A stretch of DNA of 64,000 nt from Melampsora larici-populina 98AG31 (Eukaryota > Basidiomycota > Pucciniomycetes > Pucciniales > Melampsoraceae), in the NCBI RefSeq assembly GCF_000204055.1, contig NW_006768766.1:900706-964705 (forward strand), in the 5' to 3' direction. The first letter of the stretch is position 1. Every line of letters begins with the position of its first letter. This document shows, in pieces, positions 1 to 11,811 of the stretch. A program made the position numbers and the translations under genes. A model generated the notes under the pieces. That model was given only the letters and a program-made list of their open reading frames with translations. It made no database searches and was not told where the DNA came from.

Positions 1-1110
1 AGGGGTGGGGGCATATACACCCCTTTTAACCAGTTGGTTTGCATTCCTGATGTCTTTTGGAATTGTTTTGTGCTTCCAATGGGCCTGGTCAAGAAGACTC
101 ATGAGAGTATCCAGTTTGGAGGTCCGTCATTCGAGCCGCAAGAATTCAATGTAACCAGTTCATCATCCACAAGGATGTCTTGATGAGACAACATCATGAA
201 GTCTGGCAAATCTTGGCCAAACAATCTGGCAGCATTAGCCAACCTTGCTTTGTAAATCTACCAATTATCCATGTATGAGCCGGCAATTTTGATCAGAACC
301 ACACATAGGAGGATTAGACTACCCTTGGTTTTGTTAAGCCTCTTGTTGGTGACAGTTTGAGTGTTGATGATCTTCTCTTCAAGAGTTTTCTGACAAGTGG
401 GTGTTGTCATCAATTTACCATTATGAGTTTGTTCACAATATCCTGAACCCTGGTTGGAACACCAGTATTGAATAACATCTTTGCGGTTTGCAGCAGTATC
501 ATCCTAGATAAGGATACCAAAATCTTTTGCGCTGTTGGCATGGTAGGCTTTGACCCAATGGGACAATATGATTGTAGTTGTTGCAGAATTCCAAGGGGAA
601 TTGTACCGTGCACCTCAGTCAAAGGTACACCTGGGAAAACCCGCCATTGATAAATTAGCTTCACATTGAGATATGTAATGATAAGGATATGAAGTTCAAC
701 CATTTGATAGCATGTGTGAAGTGAAGATGATCCATTAGATTTTGCAGAGCCGCCATTTCTGCCGCATCTGTTTCAACCACCTTACTTTGCTTTTGGTTTG
801 ATTTGGAACCAAGGGTTACTTTCAAAAGTTATTGACACATTGCTTTGTCTTGTGCCTTGGGAATATAAGTCTCTTGCGCTTGTTTTTGATTTTGCCAAGT
901 GTTGCGCTTGTCTTTGGGAAGAGGGTCAGGAAGATTTTGAGCCACAACATCTTCAAAAGGGGAAGCTCCCATCAGCGTGTGAGTGGACTCCTGGACACCC
1001 CTTGCCAGAGGTGTTGTCACTTTGGGAATTGAGTGAGAACCAGCTATCTTCCCAATACCTTCACTCTGGTGTCTGATGTGAGTGAGAAGCTTCAGATTTG
1101 CAGACCTCTT
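1..1110 (-). pseudogene. degenerate unrecognised coding region, runs off the left edge
   Basis: Protein-like stretches follow each other on the minus strand in changing frames: 1020-829 (TPLARGVQESTHTLMGASP), about 830-690 (KSNQKQSKVVETDAAEMAAL), 703-410 (FPGVPLTEVHGTIPLGILQQ and NTGVPTRVQDIVNKLIMVN), and about 260-1 (ARLANAARLFGQDLPDFMML, SHQDILVDDELVTLNS). The frame breaks are too many for short introns alone, so I read it as a decayed gene continuing beyond the window. I do not recognise the family. A transposon-encoded or lineage-specific protein is most likely given the neighbourhood, but that is inference. Confidence 0.35.
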
Positions 1111-1920
1111 TTTTTACAATCCAGGATGTCCTCTTGTGTGAGGTTAACATCTAGTACCAAAGAATGTAATCAATCTTTACAATGATGAGCAAATCATCAG
1201 ATTTCAGACAGTCCAGACCCATCGGAACTGTCATCATCACCTGGTTCTGTATACGCAGTGTGATTGTCTCTTTCTACATTATGAAAGAGATCAAAAATGG
1301 ATCATACAATTAGTTCCCCCAAAGAGATAAGGTAACTCAATATTTTTACCTTTGCCCTCCAGCTTCTTTCCAGACCCATTTGATGTTCCCGGAGTATATG
1401 GAGTGGTATTTTGTGTACTATTTTGTGTACCCGTTATTCAGGAAGTCATAATGAATTTATACAAGAAATATGATGTTTGAGAAAATGGAATTTGAATCAA
1501 AGAAATTTGGGAAGAGTGTTGAAAGAAGCTATACACAGAGGTCAAGAAAGAGAAAAAACGAATTTTGTTTTGACAATCAGTTGTACTCGAGCTTCCAGTC
1601 ATCAATACCAATACCATTGAGGTTACAAACCACTCCCACAACTACCATTTGTTTGTATGTACGGTCAATGGTACATTTGCACGACCAAAGCATGCAAGGA
1701 TAGTTGTCATTCACCATTCATGTTTTACCTTGACCCTCTCACCGCCTGCTGAACCCTCCTAACACATTCTGACTTGATCAAATTGCCCTCCATTTTTCTT
1801 GTACATTTTGATCCATACCCCAATTTTGGCCTAGTTGAACTCTTTCACACAGCAAGCTTTGGTTGTAGAATTTAGACCATCAGCTTTGACTTTTGGCTGC
1901 TGTTCTACACCACGGGGCGG
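1111..1920. other. no gene seen
   Basis: Open frames here are shorter than 80 codons and show no domain-like composition. I see nothing beyond ordinary AT-rich intergenic sequence. Confidence 0.4.
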
Positions 1921-1925
1921 CCGGC

Positions 1926-2335
1926 ATGTGAAGAGCAGGTGAAATTGGCCTCTGCCAATAAATCCTAGGCTCTTCACACTGTGCCACATTTACTGGCGCC
2001 ACATGAGATTCAGTGTGACCATCACCTGACATGGCCATGTGATCACAAGATGATGGCTCACCTGGTCATTAGGTGAGAAGGATCACCTGGTCATAGTGTG
2101 AGTCATCTCACCCGATGTGACACCTGTTCAATGGGTGAGGTGACTCACACTATGACCAGGTGAGTCATCACCTAATGACCAGGTGAGCTATCATCTTGTG
2201 AACAGGTGGGCCATCACCTAATGAACAGCTGGGCTGTATCACCTAATGTGCAGGTGGGCCCTGTCACCCAATGAACAGGTGATGAGTCACCTGGCTATAA
2301 TGTACTGGGTCACCTGTTGAGGTTCACCTTATTCC
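1926..2335. repeat. cluster of palindromic TCACCT/AGGTGA repeats with a 157-bp hairpin
   Basis: About a dozen degenerate copies of a short palindrome (TCACCT-N7-AGGTGA) lie head to tail. Positions 2044-2200 form one large foldback: the left arm starting CACAAGATGAT is mirrored by the right arm ending ATCATCTTGTG, with arms of roughly 65 bases centred near 2122. Downstream, units of about 23-27 bases beginning TCACCTAATG and ending CAGGTGGGCC repeat several times. An outer stem (GTGAAGAGC at about 1928 against GCTCTTCAC near 1970) precedes it. No coding sequence runs through. It could be a foldback element or an amplified protein-binding motif. Confidence 0.75.
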
Positions 2336-2577
2336 AGTCCTGCTTCATTAGAAACAAATTTATTGTTGTGGCTCAGGCATCTCACATCCATACCATTCTT
2401 GCTACATATAGTATATTGCAGCAATCCTGGAAACAGTAAAATGAGACAGGAAATAGTAATTACACTAAAAAAAAGCCTAACAAATAAATTGAGAAAAAAA
2501 CAAAAAAACAAGAAAATTGAAGCAAAAAAATATCATCTTAAACTTGAGGTGAGCCAGTGTCTTCATCTACAGACAGA

Positions 2578-4065
2578 TCATGAAGCCCATTTCCAAAGCC
2601 CATTTCCAAATCCATCATCATGTTGCTGATCTCCATTTTGTTCTTCTTCTTCTTGTTCTTGAGTTTCTTCTTCTTCTTCCTCTTCTTCTTCTTCTTGAAT
2701 TTGTTTCTTCATTTTGTCAGCTTTTTTCTTTCCAAGCGGCGGTATTCATCCATAATTTTGTCTTTGGAAGGGGAGCCATGTTGTCCATTTTATCAATTTC
2801 CTTGTAAGCCAAAGAGCGTTCAAAATATTGATCATTAAGATCCATGATTGAGTTGTAGAACCTGGAAGGAGAAGTTGTCAGAATATTAAAACCCTAAGCA
2901 ACAAGATAAACAAATTAAATAAAACTTACGCCTCCTTGTACAACTTTCCATGCTTGGCTTTCTGAATCTTGAGGAATTTGAGAGTGTCATCAAAACTATT
3001 CCAGACACAATACTTGTGATCAGTGCTTGGAATTTGGAAAGTGTGCACAGCATGCAAGCGCTATCAAGGACCATTATAAATATCAGTATATAGTGAAAAA
3101 TGATATAAAAATAGCAATAACTTACCAAAAGAGCCAGCCAATGTTTGAAGTCTTTCAAGACATTTGCAAATAGTTGGTCCTCTGTCCGAAGGTCTCTTCA
3201 AACGTTCACGCATGTCTCGAGTGGTGTTATATGTTTGAAGGAATATTAAACAGATTGCAAAAATTGAACGTATCTGTTTGTATTCTTCTCTTGAGATCAA
3301 GTTTTGCGAACTTCCAATTAAAAGTATTGATACAAGATGCTATCCAAGAACACAAAATTAAACTGTCAGTATTTCCAATATAATTCAACCAAAAAAACTC
3401 AAGAAGAAGACTTACTTCTTTCTTCTTAGATGGATACCAGTCACTTGTCCGATCATATGGAAGTAATGTTGCTAAATCAATCTCTGAAGTGCTGCTAGAC
3501 ACATCAGAATCACTTGACTCATCCAGACTACCTATATCATCATCAACTTCACTTCCACGCAGAGAGTTTAACAAATTGTCAGAGATGCGGTCAATTTCTA
3601 TAAAACCACCTCTTCATCTTGATCATTGGATTGATTTGATTGATTTGATTCATTAGATTGATTAGATTGATTGGATTGATTTGAATGATCTGGATGATTC
3701 GAATGATTGGGTTGATTGGATTGATCAGGTTCATCAGACTCATTGGATTCACTCAATTCATCAATAAGTGCATTTTGTATAGCAGCCAATTCTGAAGCAA
3801 GCGGTGGTAGATCAGGTGAGTGTCATGCGGGTTGTTGAATTTCAAGCACAAGAAATCTGTGTTTGGATTCTCTGACATGAAGCCTGTCAGAGACAAATCT
3901 GCTATGACATAAAACACATTCAAACTTCTCTTTGTTTCCCTCTTTTACACTGACAATGACTATATGTAATACATGCCAAATATCAGTTTCTTGTCTCTTT
4001 CTTTCCCATGTCAGAGAAGTTTGAGACTTACAGCCATCTGAATGCACACACGCGCGTCGTGGCAT
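2578..4065 (-). pseudogene. multi-exon zinc-finger-like gene, one nonsense codon and frame breaks
   Basis: The start at 4065 (MPRRACVHSDGCKSQ) leads into a C2H2/BED-like motif, CVLCHSRF-x4-LHVRESKH. A TGA at 3823-3825 interrupts the frame, which continues without shift (HSPDLPPLASELAAIQNA) into a low-complexity Ser-Asn-Gln/Asp tract (3765-3610) encoded by a minisatellite. The frame then shifts into DDDIGSLDESSDSDVSSS. Further pieces are bounded by GTAAG and TAG signals: ISREEYKQIRSIFAICLIFL near 3300, STDHKYCVWNSFDDTLKF near 3020 and MDLNDQYFERSLAYKEIDKM near 2840, ending in a Glu-rich tail. Acidic spacer, finger and conserved tail suggest a transposon-associated lineage-specific protein. The family is not identified, and the 3' limit at 2578 assumes one reading of the Glu-rich region. 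Confidence 0.5.
3610..3765. repeat. GATTGATTT-type minisatellite inside the coding frame
   Basis: Degenerate 9- to 10-base repeats of GATTGATTTGATTGATTAGA type. On the minus strand they encode a Ser-Asn-Gln repeat with interspersed Asp, Glu, His and Pro. Such a tract is a plausible source of the frame break just downstream. Confidence 0.7.
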
Positions 4066-4351
4066 TATACAGTTTATTTTTTGGAAAACATACTCTTTGA
4101 GTATTTTGAATTTACAGACTGTCTCAAGTTGATGTAATGTAATTATTTTTCTTTGAGTATTTTTAATTTTAATGTACAATATTTAAATCAAACAATTAGT
4201 TTCAATTTGAAGCAACTGTCTTAAGTTGTCCTCTTTGAGTATCTTTAATTCTAAACAATTATCTTTATTTCCCAGCAACCGTCCCAAGTTGATGTTACAA
4301 AAACAAAAATCAGTTCATCTCTACAAAACAGATTGTAACCAGTAGGACTTA

Positions 4352-5274
4352 GGCCCCGTTTGGTTGCGATTATTTTAATGTGGTATTCGGACCATCGCAG
4401 TAAAATAATCACAAATTAAATTTGGGCGTTTGGTAGCCCAAATTGACAGATTATCGTACCACATTATTTGGACAATAATCGCCCAATGATGTGGTAATCT
4501 TACAAACTCCTTTTTGGGGATTATTTCTGATTACCTCCGATTATTTCCGTACGTGAGAAGGGGACTTGTCCAATTTCGACCTCTTCCCATACTTGTTACA
4601 ATCCAGGAAATCCTTTTATAGGCATCATCGCCTCATCAATCTCATTGCTTCATCGATCACTCCACCTGGTCGATCATCAAAATCATCACTTTTTGATATC
4701 ATCGCTTCAACAATATCATCATGTCTTCAAATCATTGTTTGTTAATTTCAAGTTATCAAAATCATCATCTGTTGATATCATCACTCTTTTTAACTCAACA
4801 AGTAAGGGAAGTGAAATTTGAATGATGCAACTAATGAGAATAATGAGAAAGATGAGGAGAACAAGATTGATGAGAAACATGACAACATTGTGTGTCATGA
4901 CAAAGATGATCTTTCGGATCGAGCTTGATTCAAGAATGATAAAGTAGAAATAAAATGTAATTACATGAAACTTTCAATGATCTAATGACCCATTTTAATG
5001 AAAGCCGAGATAGATAAACTGACTGAGGAAACAAGAGATTTGATGAACCTGATTGATGAAGAGTCAATAATGAGAATTTCAAATTTTGAGTTGGATAAAA
5101 AATTCTTTCAATTGGCTCTGGTTGTGAGTTGCCAAACGATGATTCTTCTGAATCACCGTTTATTTTTGTACTCCAATTAATTTGTGAGTTGGAACCTTTC
5201 CTGCATTATTTGCTCATTTCCTGTGGTACACTTTTACTGTAGTACGCCAAAATCAATTGCAACCAAATGGGGCC
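4352..5274. mobile_element. PIF/Harbinger-type element, 923 bp, non-autonomous
   Basis: The left end GGCCCCGTTTGGTTGCGATT at 4352 is matched in inverse at the right end (AATTGCAACCAAATGGGGCC, ending 5274), 18 of 20 bases identical. Direct TTA copies flank it at 4349-4351 and 5275-5277. A 3-bp TWA duplication with GGCCC-rich ends is characteristic of PIF/Harbinger and Tourist-like elements. No transposase is present. The longest frame (4998-5180, KAEIDKLTEETRDLMNLID) may be a remnant of an internal gene; it is too short to classify. Confidence 0.88.
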
Positions 5275-5501
5275 TTACCAGTATGTGTGTTCTGTAAACC
5301 CAAATAATCCTTCTTACAAAAGCACAGCAGTCCACAATTGCAAATAGTACTGATGATAATCTTATCTCTAGTTATTAGATAGAAGCAGTTTGATTTGAAG
5401 TTGATGTTCTAATATTAGCTGTTGTATTGATTCAATGTCCTTGAGTTGAGTTTCTGTTTTTGATTATTTCATAGAAGTTGGAGTGATTGGATGTCCTAAC
5501 G

Positions 5502-5640
5502 AGTTAAATTGGAACTTGTTCTTGATCCAAAACAATTAAGTTAAATGGGACTTGTTCTTCATCCAAACCGATTCACTTAAATGGGACTTGTTCTTGATTC
5601 AAAACAATGTATTCAGTTACATGAGAACTTGTTCTTGGGG
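5502..5640. repeat. ~37-bp tandem repeat, four units
   Basis: Units begin at 5502, 5539, 5575 and 5615 with A(G/C)TTAAAT and carry the shared core GGGACTTGTTCTTGAT-CAAA. Spacings are 37, 36 and 40 bases. Confidence 0.75.
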
Positions 5641-7590
5641 AGAGACTGAGTGATTCAAATGACTTTGACCTTGTTTGAGTCAATGTGATGTGCTTTTGGA
5701 TTGTTTGAATCGAGGTTTGATTCAAGATTGTTTTTGCTTGAAGGAGGTGGTTTGATGGATTGATCAAAGAAAAAAGTAAAAACCGTTCAAATGGTTGATT
5801 ACCATTTCATTGCACTCATCATTTCTCTCACGCTCTCTGTACCCAATATCTTGATTTATGATCAACCACACTTGAACTCGTTTGTACAATGGCCAGGTGC
5901 TGAGCACCCGGTGTGAGCTCGGCAGCTGATGCCAGCCTCACAGAGGACCCGGTGTGGAAATCCAATTAAACAAGATAATTATTTGATTTACATAAGCCAA
6001 CAAGTTCCCTTTGCTTATTTGAAGCTACCAGTTCAATAATTCAATATGATTATTATTCTTTATTCAACTTACTGCATTACATTATGACAGTCTATCTGCA
6101 TTCAAAGGAAAAAAAAGAGGAAGAAATTACCATATATATATTCATACAAATACCACAAATAGGCACTAAATTCAATATGAGATTCATCCTCTCACTATGG
6201 CATAATCAGTCTCAATCAGATTATCATTATGTTCATTTCATTCTTCTATATTATTTCATCACAACTTTGAAGATACATTTGGCAATATACATATAAAAAA
6301 AATGATACAAGGAGTCTAACAAGAGAACAACACAATTTCCATTACATACCTAAATCAAAGACTGGAATTGAAATTGAAAGGATAGGTTTGGTTTTAGGGT
6401 ACAAACCTACAATGAACAAAACAAAAAGGGGCTGAGATCGAAATGAGAAACTTAAGAAGACCAAGATGAGCATTTGAAATGTCAGTTTCAGTAGTTTAAA
6501 AGGATAGGAGGAAAGGAACTTACAAACAAACAAAAGAAAGTAAAAATCAAAAATGAATTACATACACTGTCCTTGAGAGAAGATGAATTTCAAGTTCAGG
6601 CTCTAGAATCGCAATCAACAAGAAGCAAGAAACGGGAACCAAAGTTAGTGTGTTGATGAAAGAAAAGGAAGGAGATAAAAGATGGAAGGAAACAACTTAC
6701 TAGTTCAAAGGCAATAGGAGGTTAAAATTTTGATGTTGAATCCGAGTAAATCAACTGTTTAGTGTGTGAAAAGCCAAGGAATCAGTCGGTGGAAGGAGAT
6801 AAGGAGGTCGGAGTTGGTCGGAGCAAAAGGAAAACAGCTTCAAAGATGGGGAAAGAGGCTTGAGGCCGAGTTGTGGGTGGAAATCGAAAAAGATATATAA
6901 GGGGAGCTGTTTTGAGAGGTCGAATGAGAAGGGAATCGATCACATGTGGTGATCATCTATGAGTTTTTCAGTGTTTGAGTGAAAGTGTTGATCTTGTGTT
7001 AGTGTGTTGGAGTCTTGGTTATCGTATTAGAGTGTGCTTTCAAGTTATTGTGTTTGAGTTTTGATTTAACAGTGTTCAGTTATCCAATAGGTGTTTGAGA
7101 TCGAGTGTGCTATTTCAAAGTTAAAGAGTTAAAGAAGAGAAAAAGTTTTTTAGTTAGTTGGTTATCAGATTAAAGGAAAGAAAAGGAAGAGATTGAAAAG
7201 AGTGAAAAGTGCTTACCTTTGTATTAGTGTTCAAATCGTAGTTGTTGTGGTGTTTGTCGGGTTGTATTATTGCTGAGCTGAGTCAGAAAGAAGTCGTGGG
7301 GTCGTCAAGTCAAAATCGAAATCCAGCAACTCGTGCCTCTTGATCCAAGTCGAGGCTGGGTCGAGTCAGGGATCCGAAATTACATTTCGGCCCTGTGCAT
7401 TGTTACACGTGCGTTCAAAGCCGTGTTAACATCGAAATCAACATAGTTTTACACCACAACATCGTGTAGAGTTGTGTGTGGTATCATTGGAGTCCGGCAA
7501 ACCTTGTGGATCCTTTGGAAATCTTAAAAAAGTGTTACGGGAGAAACTTGTAGGGATAGAATTTGTTTAGGATTGCTCTAGTTCTTTTCG
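5641..7590. other. noncoding stretch, no gene seen
   Basis: There are no credible coding frames. On the minus strand pyrimidine-rich tracts alternate with GTAAG-like donors (near 7215 and 6525), resembling the leader-like region after 47960 on the plus strand. Both follow the same type of terminal segment, so this may be the body of a related element. A GC-skewed inverted motif (GGTGCTGAGCACC) lies near 5895. Confidence 0.35.
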
Positions 7591-7599
7591 GACTGCAAT

Positions 7600-7713
7600 A
7601 ATTTTAAGGTTGAAGGCAGCGTAACAGCACCGTAGTTTCATCCGCTCTCACAAGTGGTGATTCTTACCTTCTCTGGCTCAGCCTACGCTACACTGCGTAG
7701 GAGTTCTACACCG
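7600..7713 (-). mobile_element. terminal segment of a repeat family shared with 47846
   Basis: About 110 bases ending at 7713 match the reverse complement of 47846-47960 (shared blocks GGTTGAAGGCAGC, CGTAGTTTCATCCG and GGCTCAGCCTACGCTACACT). Read on the plus strand, the end is a stem-loop (CCTACGC with GCGTAGG) followed by AGTTCTACA. Similarity fades inside, so I cannot set the other end. The end could be a Helitron-like 3' terminus (hairpin plus short tail) or, on the opposite strand, an LTR starting with TG. Confidence 0.55.
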
Positions 7714-7744
7714 GATGGCAGGTCAGTATTGCCATACTTGACCG

Positions 7745-7831
7745 ACCTGTCATCCAGGTGGTCAGCATCTGAAAGAGCTTGGATGATCAGCATCCAAGCT
7801 CTTTTGGATGCTGACCACCTGGATGACAGGT
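7745..7831. repeat. near-perfect 87-bp hairpin
   Basis: The left arm (ACCTGTCATCCAGGTGGTCA onward) is repeated in inverse by the right arm ending at 7831, with a 4-base loop near 7786. Arms are about 42 bases with few mismatches. Weaker copies of the CACCTG core surround it. Confidence 0.85.
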
Positions 7832-7919
7832 TGTTCTCAGACAAACCTGAGGTGCCTACCAATTGGCTGGTAAGCCACACTACGCCAAGGTGGTCATTTT
7901 TTTCACCTTGTGGCTAGGT

Positions 7920-10900
7920 GAAGGTCTGGGTGAGGGCTGTGTGGCCTCCCTCAGGTGCCTGTCACCCAAAAATGTCTTATATTTTCACAGCCCCACCACA
8001 CAATGCCACTATGGCTTGTTTCAGGTGGGGCCAGTTCAAAGTCACCCTGTGGTGTACCTATTTCCAAAAGCATCAATATTACTCAATTTGTGTTGCATTG
8101 AGGGCTTTTTCTCACAAGAAGAAGGTGCATCCAAACAATCCTTAGCCTCCACTCAGAAATATTGTTTGAATCCTGTTTACCCACAACGCCACAAGGAATA
8201 GTAAAGACATCACATGCATGTATGACACATATCTACTATCACCACTGGCTTTGTATTTATCAATGTACAAGACACCTTAGCAACTGTTAGTTTGCATGTG
8301 TAGACACTATATAAGTGGGCTTATAGAGTCTTGGCAAGTTGTTGATGGTTTGACACACGGCTACAAGGCACAATGTAAAATAGAATGTGTCCCGGATAAA
8401 CTACTGATCTATATACTTAAAGAAACCTTCTTGCCAACTGTTCATAACCCTCAGCATTTGTTTTTCCAGTCTTTCTATGGTCCCCTTTTTTACTGCTCTA
8501 CTATACCTTAAACTTTTTACCGTAGCACTCCTCTGTCCAGCCAGTTCTAGCCTCTATGGCAGTTCCTCCCTCACAACACTTGGACCCTTGCTTTGTAATT
8601 GCACATTGCTTACTATTCCGTAGCTTTTTTTCTCAGACCCCACAATCCTCTGACATTTATCACCACTCTACATCCTTGCATACCCCCATGGCAGCCAAAT
8701 CTGATACTTTGTTGGGCCAACCCTGCACATGAATTCCTGTTGCTCAGACCGGTCAGAAACCCATGGTATCTTCAGCTGCTCAGATTGGCCACTTGACTCC
8801 GCCCAGGCGGGTATGGTTGATTTCTGTGCAAAAAAAGCTTCTGTACCCTGTCCCGAGCATTTGACTGACTCCCATATGATTATTCTGATTTCCATTGGAT
8901 TGGTATTTATGTTCTTACTATGTTGATTCCTGAGCACGACTGCTACCAGTTTGGTCTATCTCATCACCGTTCCTGGTGGTCTAAATCTCATTAATTCCTT
9001 ATCAATTTGATTTTAATTAAGTGTATCACAAACACATCTTGAAAATCTTCGAATACCAAAAGCGATTGGCGGTTAACTATCATTGGATATCACCATCCTC
9101 ACATGTCTTTCAACTATCATCCAAATCATCTCACCATCAATCTTCATACACTTCAGATATCAATTATTCTATCAAGAATCATTCAACTTTTAATCAATCA
9201 AAATTTCACAATCAACTTGATCTACATAAGCCAACAACATGATTCCAATGAGTTATTCAATACCTTTGAGCCTGGGTTTCCAAGTCCCAGTTACTGAAGG
9301 TCTTGCATTATTACGTCCACCAATTGCATACAAAGTTTGGTTGATCTTTCTTTTGTTCTACTTCTTCAAAACAACTAAATTATTATATATCAAGGTTTTC
9401 ATTATTGAGCTTCAAGGTTTCTTGGGTACTGCTCATATGCAAGATAACAACCCAATGAAGGACTGGATCCACAGACAATGACATTTTGATTCAGTGTTTA
9501 AACAAAGAAGCATATCAAATCAATTGTTCTACTTGACCATATGGTTTCTCTTTCAACCAATTCAAATGGTTCTCCAAATGGAATTCAATTCCTTGGATCA
9601 ACAAAAACTGATGTCAATCAATCTGCCCTCCTGACCATACCATCTGACCTTTCCTAGACCTGTTTTGTATATTCCAATGACCCTCGGGATCTGAATTGGA
9701 TCAAGCCTACTGCACTCATCTACCATCACCAGTTAGATTGACAACACCTGAGCCAGGTTCTCACCACAACTATAGTACACTCAGCCACTCCTCAAAAGTA
9801 TCCAGCTTTTTGAAAACTGCACAGCGCTATTCTTTTGAGACTCTACCCCCATTTGTAAGGTCTGTCTCTCCTCTGGTCCAATCTAACCAACTCTTTGTAT
9901 ACAAATTTTTAATATAATCAACTAATGAGTTTGATTTTTTTGCAGCGGCATCAAGAAATCCCAATCCAAGAGGTAAAGTTGAGATATATCATCTAAAACA
10001 ACCATCATTAAGCACTTCAGTAAATGATTTATATATGTTCTGATCAAATGATTTACATCAAATCCCATCTTGAAGCGCTGGAAAATTTACTGCATGTTTC
10101 TTTGTAGTCAATTATAGACATGATAGAATTGTCACAAAAGTTTTTGAAATCAGTATGCCAAATTAAAATGAAATTGAAGTTCAACTCACATGGCTTTTCA
10201 TGCTAACTCATCCATTACTCAATATTCCTAACTCAAATTTAGCTTCAAATTTAAAATCTTTATTATCCACTGATGATTGGTTTATTTATTGTCAACAGTA
10301 TGATGCTTTTGGTCCTATCCTTAATAGAATTGAACCTTCATTCCATTTGGTAGGTGGGAATTCAATTTCATTAGAGTTTGAAGACTGTGGTAATTAATTA
10401 TTAACTCAATTTAGCTAATGGAACCACAATGAACCCATTTTGAAGTAACAGTTTGAGAATGGTAAGACATTGGTACCTGGTGGGTGCCATACTGATTTAT
10501 TGTAATGAGTGAATCAAATTTTTGGATGATAAATTGGTTTGAAAATGGAGGCGTTTGAGCTGGTTTTCAAAGTTAGTTGAAGAAAATCTGATGTCAATAT
10601 ACACATACAAGTATGTTTTGTGTAGTTTATTGATTGTGTTTTGAATAACATAGTACAAACACTTGGATTGTATGTTTCTAATTGATATGATCATTGAAAC
10701 AAGCTTGACATCAAAATGTTAAGATGGCTTTCTTTGAAGAATACATTTGGATAAGAACTGTTGCATCAGGCAGAAGAGAGTCCTGTCCGAGGACAATGCT
10801 GCTGATTTGTTGTCAAGAGGTCATGACTACATGTATCAGACATTGTATTAGTTAATTAGAATCCTATCAGATCTGGTACCTTTTGTAAGACAAACTTAAC

Positions 10901-11080
10901 AGTATAAAACACTCAACTTGATGATCCAGTGCACAGAGTTGTGAGAAGACAGATCCGAAAGATCACCCTTTTTATTGTGCACAGTTGTGAGAAACCAAAC
11001 CCCACACCGCTCAACAATGCCAAATAGGAAATAATAGCCAAAGAAGGTACCAGCAGCACAGCCATTACCAAAACATTTTG
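7920..11080. other. gene-poor stretch, no gene supported
   Basis: Open frames stay below 90 codons. The best, 9239-9481 (+) and 10200-10397 (+), have ordinary amino-acid content but no motif, partner exon or repeat support. I see no RNA gene or clear element ends. Confidence 0.35.
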
Positions 11081-11082
11081 AG

Positions 11083-11811
11083 ATGACGAAATCAAAAGCA
11101 TTGGAAGCGGGAAAACACACAGCTACAATTGGTTGGGCAAAGGGTACATTAGGTGTCTACTCAAGCAAGATGGCCAAGTTTGTCAAATTTAAAGAGAAGA
11201 CTAGTGGAGGTTTCAAAGCAGCCATACCAATCACCAATGAAGACATCTACAATTTTGTTGCTTGGGCAGGAGATTCAAAGTTGGAAAAACAAGTTGGACC
11301 AGACAGGGCCATAGCAGCAGTAAAAATTAAAAAATACCTGGACGGCATAAGAGTGTGGCGCATTTAGGGTATTCAAATATGGTTCTGGAAATTTCCAGAA
11401 GTGTTTCCCCAGAACGCCAGAAGTTTTTTTTTGGGTGTGTGCTGAACTTATGGTAGTCTGAAGCTTAGAATAAGCAACACTGCATGTTTTCCAGAAGAGC
11501 AGGAGGCTTCTGGTGTTCTGGGGAAACACTTCTGGAAATATCCAGAACCATATTTGAATACCCTAACTGTGCGGCACACCTTCAGGCCAGCAGCAGATAA
11601 AGAAGTAGTATCCCTGTTATTGAACACAACACATAGAAATGAGGAGCAGCGTGATTTAGTTACTCAAAAAGATCCTGTGATTCTAAGACAGATATACACC
11701 TTATTCAGGGAGACGTACAGAAAATCAGATGAGATGAACTTGATGGGATTGGTTGCAATAGTAGCATTTTGGGGGATGACAAGGTTGGGTGAACTGCTGT
11801 GATTAGCAATG
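11083..11811 (+). pseudogene. tyrosine recombinase fragment (Crypton/DIRS-like), split by a foldback element
   Basis: The first part (11083-11360) has the look of an integrase SAM-like core-binding domain: GWAKGTLGVYSSKMAKFVKF early and AIAAVKIKKYLDGIRVW at the end. After a 199-bp insertion it resumes (RHTFRPAADKEVVSLLLN) and reaches AFWGMTRLGELL, which fits the box I arginine region (G-x-R-x-x-E-L) of tyrosine recombinases. The frame stops at 11802 with no His-x-x-Arg or tyrosine box, so the catalytic half is missing. Fungal Crypton or DIRS-type elements encode such proteins. Inactive as it stands. Confidence 0.6.
11366..11564. mobile_element. 199-bp foldback MITE inserted in the recombinase
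   Basis: The ends AGGGTATTCAAATATGG and CCATATTTGAATACCCT are perfect inverse copies. The inverted repeat continues for about 60 bases through GTTCTGGAAAT and GTGTTTCCCCAGAAC. The insertion falls between codons for GIRVW and RHTF of the surrounding gene. A clean target duplication is not evident; TTA on the left and TAA on the right extend the palindrome. Confidence 0.85.

Noticed and set aside
7654..8201. Overlapping 60-110-codon frames on both strands
   Set aside because: They are produced by the 7745-7831 hairpin and have no coding character.
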